From Caprella mutica (Eukaryota; Arthropoda; Malacostraca; Amphipoda; Caprellidae), in contig CANNZV010000274.1 of NCBI GenBank assembly GCA_947561585.1, positions 248,001-312,000 on the forward strand: 64,000 nucleotides of DNA, in the 5' to 3' direction. Shown piece by piece: positions 22,768 to 35,900 of this stretch; the stretch's first letter is position 1; each line of letters starts with the position of its first letter. Position numbers and translations under genes: made by a program. Below the pieces are notes generated by a model. It did no database searches, was not told the origin of the DNA, and saw nothing but the letters and a program-made list of their open reading frames with translations.

Positions 22768-24238
22768 AGCGTTGCATCCACTGACATTGCATCCACTAAC
22801 GTCGCATCCACTAAAATGCATCCACTAGCGTTGCATCCACTAGCATCGCATTCACTAACGTCGCATCCAATAAAATGCATCCACTAGCGTTGCATCCATT
22901 AGCGTCGCATTCACTAGCGTTGCCTCCATTAGCGTCGCAGCCACTAGCGTTGCATCCACTAGCATCGCATTCACTAACGTCGCATCCACTAAAGTTGCAT
23001 CCACTAGCATCGCATTCACTATCGTCGCATCCACTAAAATGCATCCACTAGCGTTGCATCCACTAGCATCGCATTCACTAACGTCGCATCCACTAAAATG
23101 CATCCACTAGCGTTGCATCCATTAGCGTCGCATCCACTAGCGTTGCATCCATTAGCGTCGCAGCCACTAGCGTTGCATCCACTAGCATCGCATTCACTAA
23201 CGTCGCATCCACTAAAGTTGCATCCACTAGCATCGCATTCACTATTGTCGCATCCACTGACGTTGCATCCACTAACGTTGCATCCACTAAATTCACATCC
23301 ACTAGCTTTTTGCATCCACTAGCGTCGCATCCACTAAAATGCATCCACTAGCGTTGCATCCACTAAATTCACATCCACAAAATTCACATCCACTAACGTT
23401 GCATCCACTAGCGTCGCATGCACTAAAATGCATCCACTAGCGTTGCATCCATTAGCGTCGCATCCACTAGCGTTGCATCCATTAGCGTCGCATCCACTAG
23501 CGTTGCATCCACTAGCATTGCATTCACTAACGTCGCATCCACTAAAGTTGCATCCACTAGCATCGCATTCACTATTGTCGCATCCACTGACGTTGCATCC
23601 ACTAACGTTGCATCCACTAAATTCACATCCACTAGCTTTTTGCATCCACTAGCGTCGCATCCACTTAAATGCATCCACTAGCGTTGCATCCTCTAAATTC
23701 ACATCCACAAAATTCGCATCCACTAACGTTGCATCCACTAGCGTCGCATCCACTAAAATGCATCCACTAGCGTTGCATCCATTAGCGTCGCATCCACTAG
23801 CGTTGCATCCATTAGCGTCGCATCCACTAGCGTTGCATCCACTAGCGTCGTATCCACTAATGTTGCATCCACTAGCATTGCATCCACTAGCATTACATCC
23901 GTTAGCGTTGCATCCACTAACTTTACATCCACTTACGTCGCATCCACTAGCGTCACGTCCACTAAAGTTGCATCCAGTAGCGTCGTATCCACTAGCGCCG
24001 CATCCAGTAGCATTGCATCCACTGAAGTTGCATCCTGTAGCGTCGCATCCACTAGCATTGCATCCACTAGCATTGCATCCACTAGCACTACATCCACTAG
24101 CATCGCATCCACTAGCATTGCATCCACTAGCACCGCATCCACTAGCGTCGCATCCACTAGCACCGCATCCACTAGCACTGCATTCACTAGCACCGCATCC
24201 ACTAGCCCTACATCCACTAGTCCCGCATCCACTCCCAC
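22768..24238. repeat. 15-bp satellite with 330-bp higher-order unit
   Basis: Roughly 98 copies of GCATCCACTAGCGTT, with variants at the last five bases (GCGTC, ACGTT, AAATT, AAAAT and others). Blocks of 22 units repeat with a 330-bp period: matching variant series start near 23098, 23428 and 23758. Left and right edges are more diverged. Because 15 is a multiple of three, long frames of MHPLALHPLASH type and their antisense stay open; they are not credible genes. Confidence 0.96.
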
Positions 24239-25102
24239 ATCAGTTTATTTATCATTCTTATCACTCTTCCTCGTGATTTGAAGGTGGCAAGCATGGAATA
24301 AATTTGGGAATGACATAAATTCAGGTCTATAAACAAAGGAGTAAATTGTGAGCCATTTACATAATGATGTTATGATGCTGTTTAGGGACAGCACGAGCAA
24401 GGATTTGGGGTAAAACATAGGGTAATATGGCGCAGGATTGGACTACAAGTAATAACATTAATTTCCATGAATACAAATGAAGTAAGGGAGAAAATAATGG
24501 GGCAGTGTACCGTCCGTCAAATAACTTAAGCACCTAGAAATTAAATAATCGGTAGATAGTCCAATGTTGTCGATAAGGGTCGTATTTTTTAATAATTTTA
24601 TTTTATCGTATTTTATTGTAAAGTATCATAATTTTAGTCATTACCGTCGGAATTTTTTGTCTGGGCTGTCCGATGATAGACCATAGGACTAACTTTAAAA
24701 ATTACGATAAATTATTAATTTTCGTCGAATCGTTTCTCGACGTCGACAGACGATTATTTTTATAATCGATTATAATCACCGATTGAAAAATTATGATCGG
24801 TGAATAAATATAAATATTTACCTAGCTAAAAGAATCGGAACTGTAGATCCACGGTAGGCCTTCCGTATCAACTGCTCTAAATTTAACTGAGTACTGCCGG
24901 TTGCAATTATCGACACAGAGTCCTATAGGACACGAGAAAGCTTTCTAAGGACTCGTGTCCGGCCTCTTTACGACCGATAACCGATGCTGTATCCATTGGA
25001 CACCATTTGCTTCTAGATACAGCCTTTACCTTAGTTGAATCAGTGGGTCGTGACAATTGATCTAAAATAAAGATATAATTGTGCATAATTATTATTCTTT
25101 TC
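24239..25102. other. Non-coding spacer, moderately complex
   Basis: No exon can be supported. At 24657-24690 CTGGGCTGTCCGATGATAGA resembles 6675-6700. At 24840-25030 the sequence is less AT-rich, with short inverted words (GGACACGAG...CTCGTGTCC at 24928-24959), perhaps the core of another foldback element. Confidence 0.4.
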
Positions 25103-25335
25103 GTTTTAATTGAAAAATATTTTTTTTATTGAAAAATATTTTTTTTATTGAAAAATATTTTTTCTATTGAAAAATATTGTTTTTATTGAAAAATATTTTT
25201 TTTATTGAAAAATATTTTTTTTATTGAAAAATATTTTTTTTATTGAAAAATATTTTTTTTTATTGAAAAATATTTTTTTTATTGAAAATTATTTTTTTTA
25301 TTAAAAAATATTTTTTTTTATTGAAAAATTTTCTT
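25103..25335. repeat. 18-19-bp AT-rich minisatellite
   Basis: About 12 copies of TATTGAAAAATATTTTTTT. Length variation lies in the T run. Confidence 0.93.
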
Positions 25336-26062
25336 TAAAAAACTGTGAATTTGAAGTGAATTCTTATTCTATAACTGTTTCAATTTACTTAATGAATTAA
25401 ATTCCTTTATTTTAACTAGTATATAGAATTATACTGTATTAAATCATACCTAAGAGTTAAATTTTATTATCACAGTATGAAAAATTCTTAAAATAAAATG
25501 AATTAAATAGTTATTGTAGAGCTGTACAAACAGCATATAAATGTTAGAACTTAATGAAAGACACAAACAAAATGAATTTTTTAATATTCATTAACGTGCA
25601 GGTATCATCGATTTTAAAATAAGAGTTAAATAATAATAATTATATAATTTTTTCTTATATGAGCGAAAATATGGAACCGTCCGATAACTCGGAACTTACC
25701 CTATATAAAAGGTTGAATCGATATTTAATTAATACAAAGTGAAATATTCTCTGGCAAGTTATATGTTTTATAAACTTGTTTCTATAGACTTTATTTCTTT
25801 TATTTGTACAAATATTGACATTGTTAAGCATGTTTCTTTTTATTAGATAGTACAACATGAAGAACATAATTAATTAATTTTAATAGTCAATAATTATGAA
25901 TTAAAATTGCATTCCGTACATTAGAGCAAAATATTGTTTCGGAATGTATAATTCGGTTAAGGCTTTATGTTATAAATTGAACCTAATGAAAAATAAAAGA
26001 TGAAAGAGCTAGCTTTTATAGAATCAAAATAAATAATATAAAATATTCCGTCAATAATATAT
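25336..26062. other. AT-rich spacer with half MITE at 25646-25705
   Basis: TTTTTTCTTATATGAGCGAA followed by CCGATAACTCGGAACTTACC-CTA is a family A right arm; the left arm is not visible apart from a single GGTATCATCGAT word at about 25601. The rest is unstructured and shows no exon. Confidence 0.55.
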
Positions 26063-26063
26063 G

Positions 26064-26472
26064 TAACTAGATTACGTGCACTCGGTAGATCGCATACCTT
26101 CGCCACCGCTTGTCTGTTTGCTACCAAAATCTGATAAACTGGTGACTGGATAGTGACCACCAAGTTTCATGCAATATGGTTCAATACTTTTCTAGTTATT
26201 GAGTTTTAAATGACCTCGACCTTGACCTTTGACCGGATCACTCCCAAAATTCAAACAGATGATTCGTGGACATTGACCAATCGTGCCATCAATTTTCAGA
26301 CAATTAGGTTGAATACTTTTTGAGTTACAAATGGCTTTGACTTTGATCTTTGACCTTAGACACGATCGCTCCCAAAATCAAACAAAATGGTTCCTGTATA
26401 TTGACCAATCGTCCCACCAAATTTCAGGCAATTTGGTTGAACACCTTTTCAGTTAAGCGAATAACAAGAAGA

Positions 26473-26503
<31 letters not shown>

Positions 26504-26555
26504 GTGAATAAATGCCGTCAATAATATAACCGTCCCACATTACGCGAAGGTAAAT
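26064..26555 (+). mobile_element. Composite DR1-rich short repeat, copy 3
   Basis: AGATTACGTGCACTCGGTAG-ATCGCATACCTTCGCC at the head; internal monomers with TGACCTCGACCTTGACCTTT-GACC; an (AAAT)n tract at 26475-26505; tail ACATTACGCGAAGGTAA. It is among the best preserved copies, and its terminal ACCTTCGC / GCGAAGGT are exact inverted repeats. Confidence 0.82.
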
Positions 26556-26589
26556 ATATATTTGGAAACAGTATTTTATAAAGTGAATT

Positions 26590-27600
26590 TATTTACTTTA
26601 TAAATAACTAGTGCAGTACCTGTTGTTCAATCAATGAGAGTTCAATTAATATAACTAATGGCATTAAATTACATTCAAATGCATACATATATATACAATA
26701 TATTTAATTTATCAAAAATTATTTTTTCAACTCTATATGGACAAAACTCTTATATTTTCAATTAATAATTTTCATGTGACCCCCGTAGTCATGATACTGC
26801 AGCAAATTATTAGTTTTCCTTTTCTATTACTGTTTCTTTGATTTTTCTCTTATTTACACCAACTTTATGAGGCGCTGTTGATAGAAAGACTGTTTAACAC
26901 ATTTTGTGACACACGGACGGAGGACGGACAGACGGACGTGGCTCTTATTATAGTATAGATTATTACAGTGGGTGCCCGTGCAAAATGCATGGTAACGTGC
27001 ATATATTCCTATCTATGCTAATAATACCCGTAGTGTGTTTATTCATTTATTTGGTGTCCGGTTTTACACTACGGGTATTAAACTTGAAGAATGTAACTAT
27101 GATATGCACGGGAATATACTGACTGGATAATATTAAAATTATTGTTATTATTCAATTTTCAAATGCTTAATATCTATACTACTAATTTCCTTATTGTGTT
27201 TATTTATTTATTTGGTGTCCGCTTTTACTCGATTGGTTTTAAACATGAAGAATGTAACTATGATACGCATGGGAATATATTGACTTGGTATTTAAATTAC
27301 CCTGTTTTTATTCAATTTTTAAATGTTTTTATCTATGAAAAAAGTATCAGTTTATGCATAAAATAAATTTTATTTGAGTTCACTGAAAATGACCTAAAAA
27401 AGGGTAATAAATTACTATTGAGGACCCGTTATTTCTAACGGGCGAATACACTAGTTTTTAAAATAAATTAGATTATGCAGAAAATTTAATTTTATTTGAA
27501 TTCATTAAAATTAGCCTAATAACGGGTAATAAATTGGTATTGATGATGACCTGTTATTTTTAAGGGGAAAGTACACTAGTTTTTAATAATATTTAAGGGC
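26590..27600. mobile_element. Nested dispersed repeats with internal duplication
   Basis: 26775-26961 is the more intact copy of the repeat split at 15.9-16.95 kb (ACTTTATGAGGCGCTGTTGA ... GACGTGGCTCTTATTATAG). 27000-27130 and 27165-27300 are two diverged copies of one segment (TTATTTGGTGTCCG ... GAAGAATGTAACTATGATA). 27023-27079 has perfect 14-bp arms AATACCCGTAGTGT / ACACTACGGGTATT. Two further copies of a block ending TACACTAGTTTTTA lie at 27434-27462 and 27553-27583. Confidence 0.6.
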
Positions 27601-28178
27601 ATTACGTATTGCTCTCCATTACATTTCTTATTGATTAGGTACCACTAAATTTAAGTAATTTTCCGTCCCATGACGTCATCAATTTGTTTAGAATGCTGTT
27701 GCATAGATCATAAATTATTACATAAAATAGCTTTATAAATAATTACAAATTTCAAACGTTATACATTATTCAAATAATCTCTATGAAAAATAAAATGTGT
27801 AACTTCATCGATCAGTTCAATGATTGAAATAGAAAAAATATAATAAAATCCATTCATTTAGATTAATTAATAAAATCATGTTAAGTTCGTTATTATTTGA
27901 TTGAATATTTTTTATATATTATTTATTTCAAATATTTATTCATATTCCCACCCGTCAATATCAATAAAAAAAAAATATTATATTTCCAATCTTACAAAAT
28001 ATGTCATTTATTTTCGTGAGAAAAAATGATAACCAGCTTTGAATTTTATTTTTATTTTATAATTTTCGTCATATCTCGAAATTTACTTTGAATTTCGAAA
28101 AACCGTTGACGCCGTAATTTTAGTGGACCATTTTTGCTTATAACAGATATTTTTTCGATACTTCGAAATTATACATAA
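27601..28178. other. AT-rich sequence, nothing recognised
   Basis: Low GC and no exon-like open frame. No tandem or inverted structure stands out. Confidence 0.4.
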
Positions 28179-28179
28179 A

Positions 28180-28378
28180 TGACATTGGCCATCCTATAAT
28201 CCTTGACCTTTGATCCGTTTCTCTCCCAAAATCTACTTAAGTGGTTCCTGGGTAATTTGCAATCATCCCTCCAACTTTCATACAATTTGGTTGACAACTT
28301 TTTGAATTATGTGAATAACAAGATTGCAAATAAATAAGTGCTGTCTAAAATATAACCTTCTGCAATCTGCGAAGGTAA
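28180..28378 (+). mobile_element. DR1-rich repeat, 5'-truncated copy
   Basis: It contains CCTTGACCTTTGATCC, a diverged GCAATCATCCCTCCAACTTT block and the tail AACCTTCTGCAATCTGCGAA-GGTAA. The head sequence is absent. Confidence 0.7.
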
Positions 28379-28799
28379 TAAACAAAATAAGGAGAAGGAA
28401 GTGGAATGAGAATAAAGATAAATGTAGTAGATAGAGTAGTGAGATTTACCAAACTAGAATATCTTTTTACAGATAAAACATAAAGTCTACGGTTGTTTGT
28501 CATGGATTATTGCGAAAATTTGAGCACTAATATTTGTTAAAATTAACGAGGCAAACACAGTAAGTCCAGACATCGATTGGATGAGCGATAAAAAATAAAC
28601 TCTGGAGCATAACATCCATCAACAGAATGAAGAAACAGTTGATGAGCAGTTGTCAAGGAGTGAACCTTAGTACGTTAACCACTCTGTTACCGGACACTCG
28701 CAGTATTCGGGAAGTTAGGGTTAACTTAGGTCTGACTGACATATTCTGACCCACTATATTTTGGGTACCAATAACACTGAATAAAATATTAATAACTAT
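28379..28799. other. Spacer, no gene recognised
   Basis: Short frames on the minus strand run into the neighbouring repeat. No splice-flanked exon is visible. Confidence 0.4.
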
Positions 28800-28802
28800 A
28801 GA

Positions 28803-29167
28803 TGACGGGCACTCGCAGAACACATACATTCGCCACCGCTTATAAATGACCTGGACCATCTAATAATCCTCAAGTTATAAATAACCTAGACCTTAACCTT
28901 TGACCAAAATTTAACCAAACGGTTTTTGGATAATGACTAATCATCCCACCCAATTTTAGGCACTTTGGTTGAATACTTTTTGAGTTAAAAATGACCTTGA
29001 CCGTTGAGCTGAGTGCTCCTAAAATCTAACAAACTGGTTACTGAATAATGACAAATCGTCCCATCGAATTTCAAGCAATTTGGATGCAATTTTTTTGAGT
29101 TATGCGAGTAACAACATTACAAATAAATGATGAACAAAACATAATTTTCCGCAATTTGCGAAGATAA
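28803..29167 (+). mobile_element. DR1-rich repeat, copy 4
   Basis: GACGGGCACTCGCAGAACAC-ATACATTCGCCACCGCTT head, two internal monomers with TGACC words and ACTAATCATCCCACC, tail AATTTGCGAAGATAA. It is more diverged than the 26-kb copy. Confidence 0.75.
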
Positions 29168-29280
29168 TAAGGAGTTGTGTCTTTGTGACGTCATCTTTTC
29201 CCATCAGAACTAAAATAAAAATTAAGGAAATGAGTAGTTTGAATGAAAACTGATCTATATTAGTTTGGTACAGTGACAAT

Positions 29281-29667
29281 AACTAATGAGGTTGTATAGC
29301 CTTACTCACTTTAATAACTAATGAGGTTGTATAGCTTTACTCACTTTAATAACTAATGAGGTTGTATAGCTTTACTCACTTTAATAACTAATGAGGTTGT
29401 ATAGCTTTACTCACTTTAATAACTAATGAGGTTGTATAGCTTTACTCACTTTAATAACTAATGAGGTTGTATAGCTTTACTCACTTTAATAACTAATGAG
29501 GTTGTATAGCTTTACTCATTATAATAACTAATGAGTTTGTATAGCTTAACTCACTATAATAACTAATGAATTTGTATAGCTTTACTCACTATAATAACTA
29601 ATGAGGTTGTATAGCTTTACTCACTATAATAACTAATGAGTTTGTATAGCTTTACTCACTTTAATAA
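29281..29667. repeat. 35-bp minisatellite
   Basis: Eleven copies of AACTAATGAGGTTGTATAGC-TTTACTCACTTTAAT. The right-hand copies carry ATAAT and GAGTTTG variants. The last unit runs straight into a truncated DR1-rich repeat at 29668. Confidence 0.96.
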
Positions 29668-29797
29668 TGACCAATCGTCCCACCAAATTTTCAGAAATTT
29701 AGTACCTTTTGAGTTCTGTGTATTACAAGATTGCAAATACTATATAAATAAATAAATATTGCCGATCAAACAAATCTTCTGCAACTGTGCGAAGGTA
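29668..29797 (+). mobile_element. DR1-rich repeat, 3' fragment
   Basis: It starts GACCAATCGTCCCACCAAAT and ends with AACTGTGCGAAGGTAG. The upstream two thirds are missing and the 35-bp array occupies their place. Confidence 0.72.
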
Positions 29798-29900
29798 GTA
29801 ATCGATATTCCTTTTAAATCAATAATGTGCAGTTTCTAATTAAGATATACCTTAATATAAGTAGGAAATGTCACAGAATTATTAAATCTTAAACTAAAAC

Positions 29901-29970
29901 ATGTTGATTTTGCAATCATTCCTGCTACTACTTTTATCACAAATCTGCCAAGCCAAAGATGAAAACTCAG
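29901..29970 (+). CDS. Exon 1: start codon and signal peptide
   Basis: The ATG at 29901 opens MLILQSFLLLLLSQICQA, a textbook hydrophobic signal sequence, then KDENS and a GTAAAT donor at 29971 in phase 1. It fits the phase of the LamG exon at 32126. The exon is too short to be found from open-frame length; the signal peptide and matching splice phase are the reasons for choosing this start. Confidence 0.78.
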
Positions 29971-32900
29971 GTAAATATTTATGAAATATCATGGTAGGTA
30001 ATCACCCTATATAATTATAGACAGTTTTCGTTTGTTTGTCTGTTTGTCTGTTGGTTGCAAGAAAAATGTCACGCTTTAATATTTTAGATATGATAAAATT
30101 CCATAAATAAAATAATTGCCAGGGTAACTAAAATCATAATGAAAACGGGTAAGAAAAATTCCAGGATAGAAAAATATCTGAGATTCATAAAATAAAAGAT
30201 TCAGAAGGAAAACCGTGACACAAAAAAATTCGAATAAAAAAATCCGGGAAACAAAAGTATCCATGATACAAAAATATCTGGGTTATTTAAAATACGTGTT
30301 TGGAAAAGAAAACCGGGATACGAAAAAATCCGAGATATAGAAAATCCGAGATTAACAAAAATTTAGGGATTACCGAATTTTTTCCGACCTGGTTCTGCCG
30401 GAGGGGCAGATGACCACAGGCCATGTAATTTGAAGACGCTGATATCAGAGATAAGTATCCAGCATATTGACCCTTATGGACCGGACATGTTGCGAGCATG
30501 TCCGAGGTGGCTTGCTGTGTGGAGTTAGAGTTCAATGTGTGGTATCTGGACGACGTACGCATTTGAGATACACCAGAGAGTGTTTTTGGAGGAAGTAAGA
30601 ATTTTGATAGATGGGTTGAATACCATTAGTTTTGAAGTTAGTGGCGTAAAATGTGAGCTAACCATCCTCGATGATACTGCCTCTGGTGAAATGGAATTGA
30701 TATTAATGGCAGTGATCCCTAATGTCAGGGTGGTGATCATAAGGACAATTGCTCTTTGTTGGGAGTGCCTTTAAATAACATAGGTATTCCTGCGTAGATT
30801 TTAAAGAGGAAAGAATATCTGTACCTCATGGTCTCTTAGTTGTGGGTAGTCGATGTTTCCTCCATTAATCAGCTGCGGACTTCTCCAACTTGCAATCACG
30901 AACTCGAGCTTAGCTGTTTTGATGAAATACTTAAATCTGACGTTGCCATTGTGTTCAATATAGAAATGTTTGTTGATTCTTTGATTCAAGCAACTTTACT
31001 TGTTGGCCTTGGTGGACTGGGTTGTAGGAGAGATGGAGACATTGCTTTATCTGTTTTTGTGTCTTCAATGTATTCTATGAGTGGGGTACATTCTTTTATA
31101 TCTACACTGCTTTATTTCATACTTTTTAGAATAGGTATACGAGGTACTTCATACTCATTTATTAATGGAGAGTATGTTGGATAAACTGATCAGGGGGCGA
31201 GAGCACGACTGTTATCCGCATCTTGTTAGGAAAACGGAGTGTTGTTGAATGCGATTCTGTAATGGATGTCAGAGGACTGCATGGTTTGTCCTGTAGGTAC
31301 AGTTATGAACGTCACCAGAGGCATGCGGCAATGAATGATGTGGTGAAACGGACTTTGCAGAGAGCAGGTCTCCCTTCAGTACTTGTGCCTCCTGAACTTG
31401 ATAGAGGTGATGGTAAGCGCCTTGATGGTATTACTGTGTTTCTTCATAGGTATGGGAAGAGTCGTATTTTTGTCGATACATGTGCCGAGTCGTATCTCAA
31501 TGATTCCGCGAATGAGGCTTGATCAGCTGCCGGGGCTGCGTAGAACTGTATAAGTCAGAAAACATTCGTGATGCTTGCATATTAGAGCCAATTGCTATAG
31601 GGACCACCGTAGCGTACAGCAATAAGACTTCTTAATTGTGAAGTCCATAAAGGGAAATGCTTTATCGAGACAACGATCGATTCAAGTCCAACAGAGAAGG
31701 CCTCTTGGGATCCAAAGAGGGAATGCCTTCAGAATTCTCTCAACCGCGAAGGAGAGGGCGGTCAAGTTCACCCCTTCCGGGTGTTCTCAACCCTTCCTTA
31801 CGATCTCAGTCGTAAGCTCCTAAAGGGATATAATCTTCTGTTGAGATTATATTATTCTTGTTCTTAATGGAAAAATATTTTGTTAAAAAAAACGAATATA
31901 TAAAAAAAATCCAAATAATTTCATCCAAAAAAAAATCAAAGTATTTTATTTTATTTAAATAGAAAAAAATCAGAACAACAAAAAATGTCCTATTGTTTAG
32001 AGGTTCAAATTCTGAACAGTATTTTGGGCATCTACTTTATTATTTAATTTAGGAAAGTACTCCGTTGTTCTCATAATTATTATAAAATCTGCTGTTCCTT
32101 TTTTAAATATGATTATTTTTTCTAGGTCTACAATGGTCGTTTGGAGAATCTTCTTCCTTGAAATTGGTGAAGCTGAAGGACGAAGTACCTCCTTTTGGCG
32201 AGAAGTTCACCATTTCCATCTGGTTCTACCTATTCCATTCGAAAAATGGCATCCCATTGGTTAGCGTGGCCAAAGAGTCAGACGACAACTACATCTATAT
32301 TGGTGGGTGTAAAAACGACAAAAAAACTAATAAGATTAGAACCAACTAAATTTTAATTTAAAATTGAAGGAAAAAAGTGTAAAGTAACTATCCAACATTT
32401 TTGGCGATTTCCTTAGACATAATGGCTAAAGAATCTATTTACTACTATAACCCTTTAATTTCGCTTACTCAAGTACCATTTCTACGTTGGTACAGGATCT
32501 AGTGGACAATAAACCCTTAGACGATAGACCCTGTACTCAAAAAAGTTGGATAAGTCCCTTAACATCATTTATTTCTCTTTCAATAGACCACTAAAGTAAA
32601 GGCAGCGCCGTTCCATCTCAGCTGATCAGTGAAATATTCCTATGTTATTCGTACGGATATAAAATCAGGTTCATTAACATCCGCATAGCTGATAATTTAC
32701 TTAATCTTGGATAATATTAATTCGATATTTGAATATCTAATAGTTAACCGCATTCATTGCTGTTAAGTTTATTGGAATTAGTTTTGAAAGAAAAAAGTTA
32801 TGAGTTATTCAACAAGTTTTCTGTGGTTGTTACCGTCATTTTCATGCCATTCGGTCAGTGGCTCAGTGCCTGTGGTTTTGAGTGGTAGTGTGGTGTTTTT

Positions 32901-35900
32901 TCTTGTCTCTTTGGAGCAACACTGCATGCAGAGCCTCTTTCAAGGACTACTGAAAATGTATTATAACTCATAAATTTTTTATTTCAAAACCAATTCCAAA
33001 AAACTTTACTTCAAATAATGCGGTTAGATAATAGCTATTCAAATATCAAATTAAAATCCTCCAAGATTAGGTAAATCGGTAGCTATACAGATGCTAATGA
33101 ACCTCGTTTTTATCCCCGTACGAATAACATAGGAATATTTCGCTGATAAGCTGCGTTGGAATGGCGCTGCCAGTACTTTAGTAGACTATTGTTGAAATGT
33201 AATTGTTTAATTCTTTTCCAGGTCTCATCAGTCACTTTGTCGAAGTTATGTTGTTCGGCAACGTTTATTTCTTTGAGAAGAATTTACCAATTTTATCTTG
33301 GTGTTGTATAGTGTTGACAGTGGATGGTTCCGATGCAGACGTTTACATCAATGGAAAACACGAAAGAGCTCAGAAAACTTGCTGGAGCGTAGAATGTCAG
33401 GTAATGCGATCAGAAAAAGGAGGAGGATTGGTTTTAGGACAGGATCAGGATGAAGTGGGTGGGTCATTCGATGTGAATTATGGTTTTTGTGGCACAATGA
33501 CCAAGTTTGAAATATTTTTGAATCATGTCTTGGAAGATGTTGGAGAATATCAAGAATATTGCAACAATACAAAAAAGCCAGACATTGATATGATTTCTTC
33601 GAATTGGGAGCTGATCAATGTTGAAGAACAGCCCATCGATGGAAATTTCTGTCAAGTATACCAAAATGAAAACAATTTGTTCATATTCACGAATTACGTA
33701 AGAATTAACGAAGCTTCTCGTATATGTCACAGTGCAGGTGGTAGTGTCATCGATGAAGATGATTTAAATAGAGCTCACACTCTACTGGAAAACTTCTGTC
33801 AAAAATCTAAAAATTTAAATTCAAAACAATTCTTCATCCCTTTGCAATCAACTGAAGATGTTGATGGAGGTAAGACAGATTCATATTGCCTGGGTATAAA
33901 CTTCTATTGGAAAAATGTTACCAAAACACTGTCGTATGAAGTGAAAAGTTTGGTATGCACCTTTCCTCAGGCGAGAGTTATGTGCAAAATCGACAGAAAA
34001 CTTCACTTTGTGTTGAAAGGGATTCCCAACTCTCTACGAAATCTGGTTGATGAATATTACACTCCTGTTTATATGATCAGCGGTGAGAAATTTCTTCAAG
34101 GGTCTTACTCATCAAAGATTGTAAAAGAAGGATATAACGTTATTCTGAATTCAACAACAAGTAACATACAGCTTAATTCGATAGATAACGAACTAATCTG
34201 GCCAATAGGAAGAAGAACGTGGAGTATTGAGGTCGGGGAAACAGGTTCAGTAAAATATTCTATCTCGCTCACCATCTGCAAACCTAACCAGTTTACCTGC
34301 GATTCAGGACAATGTATTGACTTAGCTAAAAGGTGTGATATTCATTGCGATTGTCAAGATAACTCTGATGAGAAAATGTGCAACACTCTTCGCATTGAAC
34401 CGGGTAAAGAATTCATAACTATGCAGCTTCCTGAAAATCCTTTAGCAATTGGTATCGATTTCAACATCACGTGCTCTTCTTCTGTTGATGTCGCCGATGG
34501 AAACATCATTCTGTACTTCTCAACTGTCTTAACATGGAATGATAAACGGTTAAAATTTTTCAATCTTAAGAATGGCAAGAATTCAATTCCTTTTTCGTCT
34601 TTGCAACATATATGGTACCCCACCGTGACTTTCACTCCTATCAAGAATGGACAAGACCCCAGAGGGACAAGGTTTGATGTCATGAGAAACGGAAATTCTT
34701 CTCCAGACATTAGTGAAAGTTATGAAGGTAATAAAGGATAGTGCATACTGAGATATCATTGTTGTTAAGTTATACACAATTGCAATTTTTTCTCTTTAGG
34801 TACTCCATCTTGATCTTTTGTAAACAGAATAATCATCATTGAATGCATATAATAATAGATACATATTTCAGAGTGTTTTCAATAGTAAGCACATAGAATT
34901 GGTATAAGGTTACTAAATTTTCTTGACATCCCAAGAAAATGTTTTCTCTGGAGACTCTAACACTCTGGTGGTCACTGAGCAGTACTTCAGTATCTGGCAA
35001 TGCAACTTCCACCTTCAAAAGTTTCCTTTCGAAACTGTGCGATGCAATCTAGAAATCACGCTTGACGATGGACAAATTTGGGATAAGAAAAATGTGTTTG
35101 TTGCAGATCATAGTTTCACCTACCATCAATACACGGTAAGTAGAATTTTCCAACTAGATGACGTCACATTTAAGTAGGTTAATACTTAATTCGAAAAATG
35201 GGTGTTAACCCTAATGAGTTTGACTATCAGAATGAACTTAAAGGTTTGAGTATGTGTTGAAAAAACTCATGTCTTATTTATAAACCTACGTTACTGTATT
35301 TTTGTTAGTGTATATACTAAACAAATATGTACCAAATTTCAAATATAATATTGAACATATAAGGAGAAATAAATACATAGGTATGAAGACATTTGCAACT
35401 GAGGGAGCAGAGCTGTGATTGGGTGGAGTGCGACCAAATCACAGCTCGCGCATGTGTCTGTACCCCATGAAAACGTGGACAAATTCGTACTTATTGGTTA
35501 AAAAAACTCCTTAGGGTTAAGATCATGATGTGTCAATCAAAATTTCTAAAAGTCAGATTGATTCAATGACTTCAATCCATACTAATGCCCATTTTCCAAA
35601 TACTGAATCGTTTTCCTGCACACATAATTCCTTTTGTTTTATTGATAGTATCAAAGTAATGATGATAAATGTTCGTGTCGAGCTTTTGAAAACGCATTTA
35701 AATGAAGAATATATTGCGTTTCAGATATCAATTGAAAGTTACAGTGTTGAGGAAAGTCTGTTACAAGTGGTACTACTTCTGAAGCGTCAGAGTGGAGGCT
35801 ACATCATTACTACTATAACTCCAAACTGCTTCCTAGTGATCATAGCAGTCCTCACGTTCCTGTTCCCAATGCATGACTTCGGAAACAAGGTGATGGTCAC

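Noticed and set aside
22811..24276. MHPLALHPLASH and SGCDASGC frames that look like cysteine- or proline-rich repeat proteins
   Set aside because: Products of a 15-bp satellite on both strands; unit variants do not show third-position bias.
31638..31823. 61-codon frame with balanced composition
   Set aside because: It lies next to the RT remnant in intron 1, has no splice sites, and I recognise no motif; more likely the 3' part of that element.
35649..35660. Alternative exon 5 start after a strong pyrimidine tract (TTTTATTGATAG)
   Set aside because: Phase does not match the consensus donor of exon 4; kept only as a caution in the exon 5 entry.
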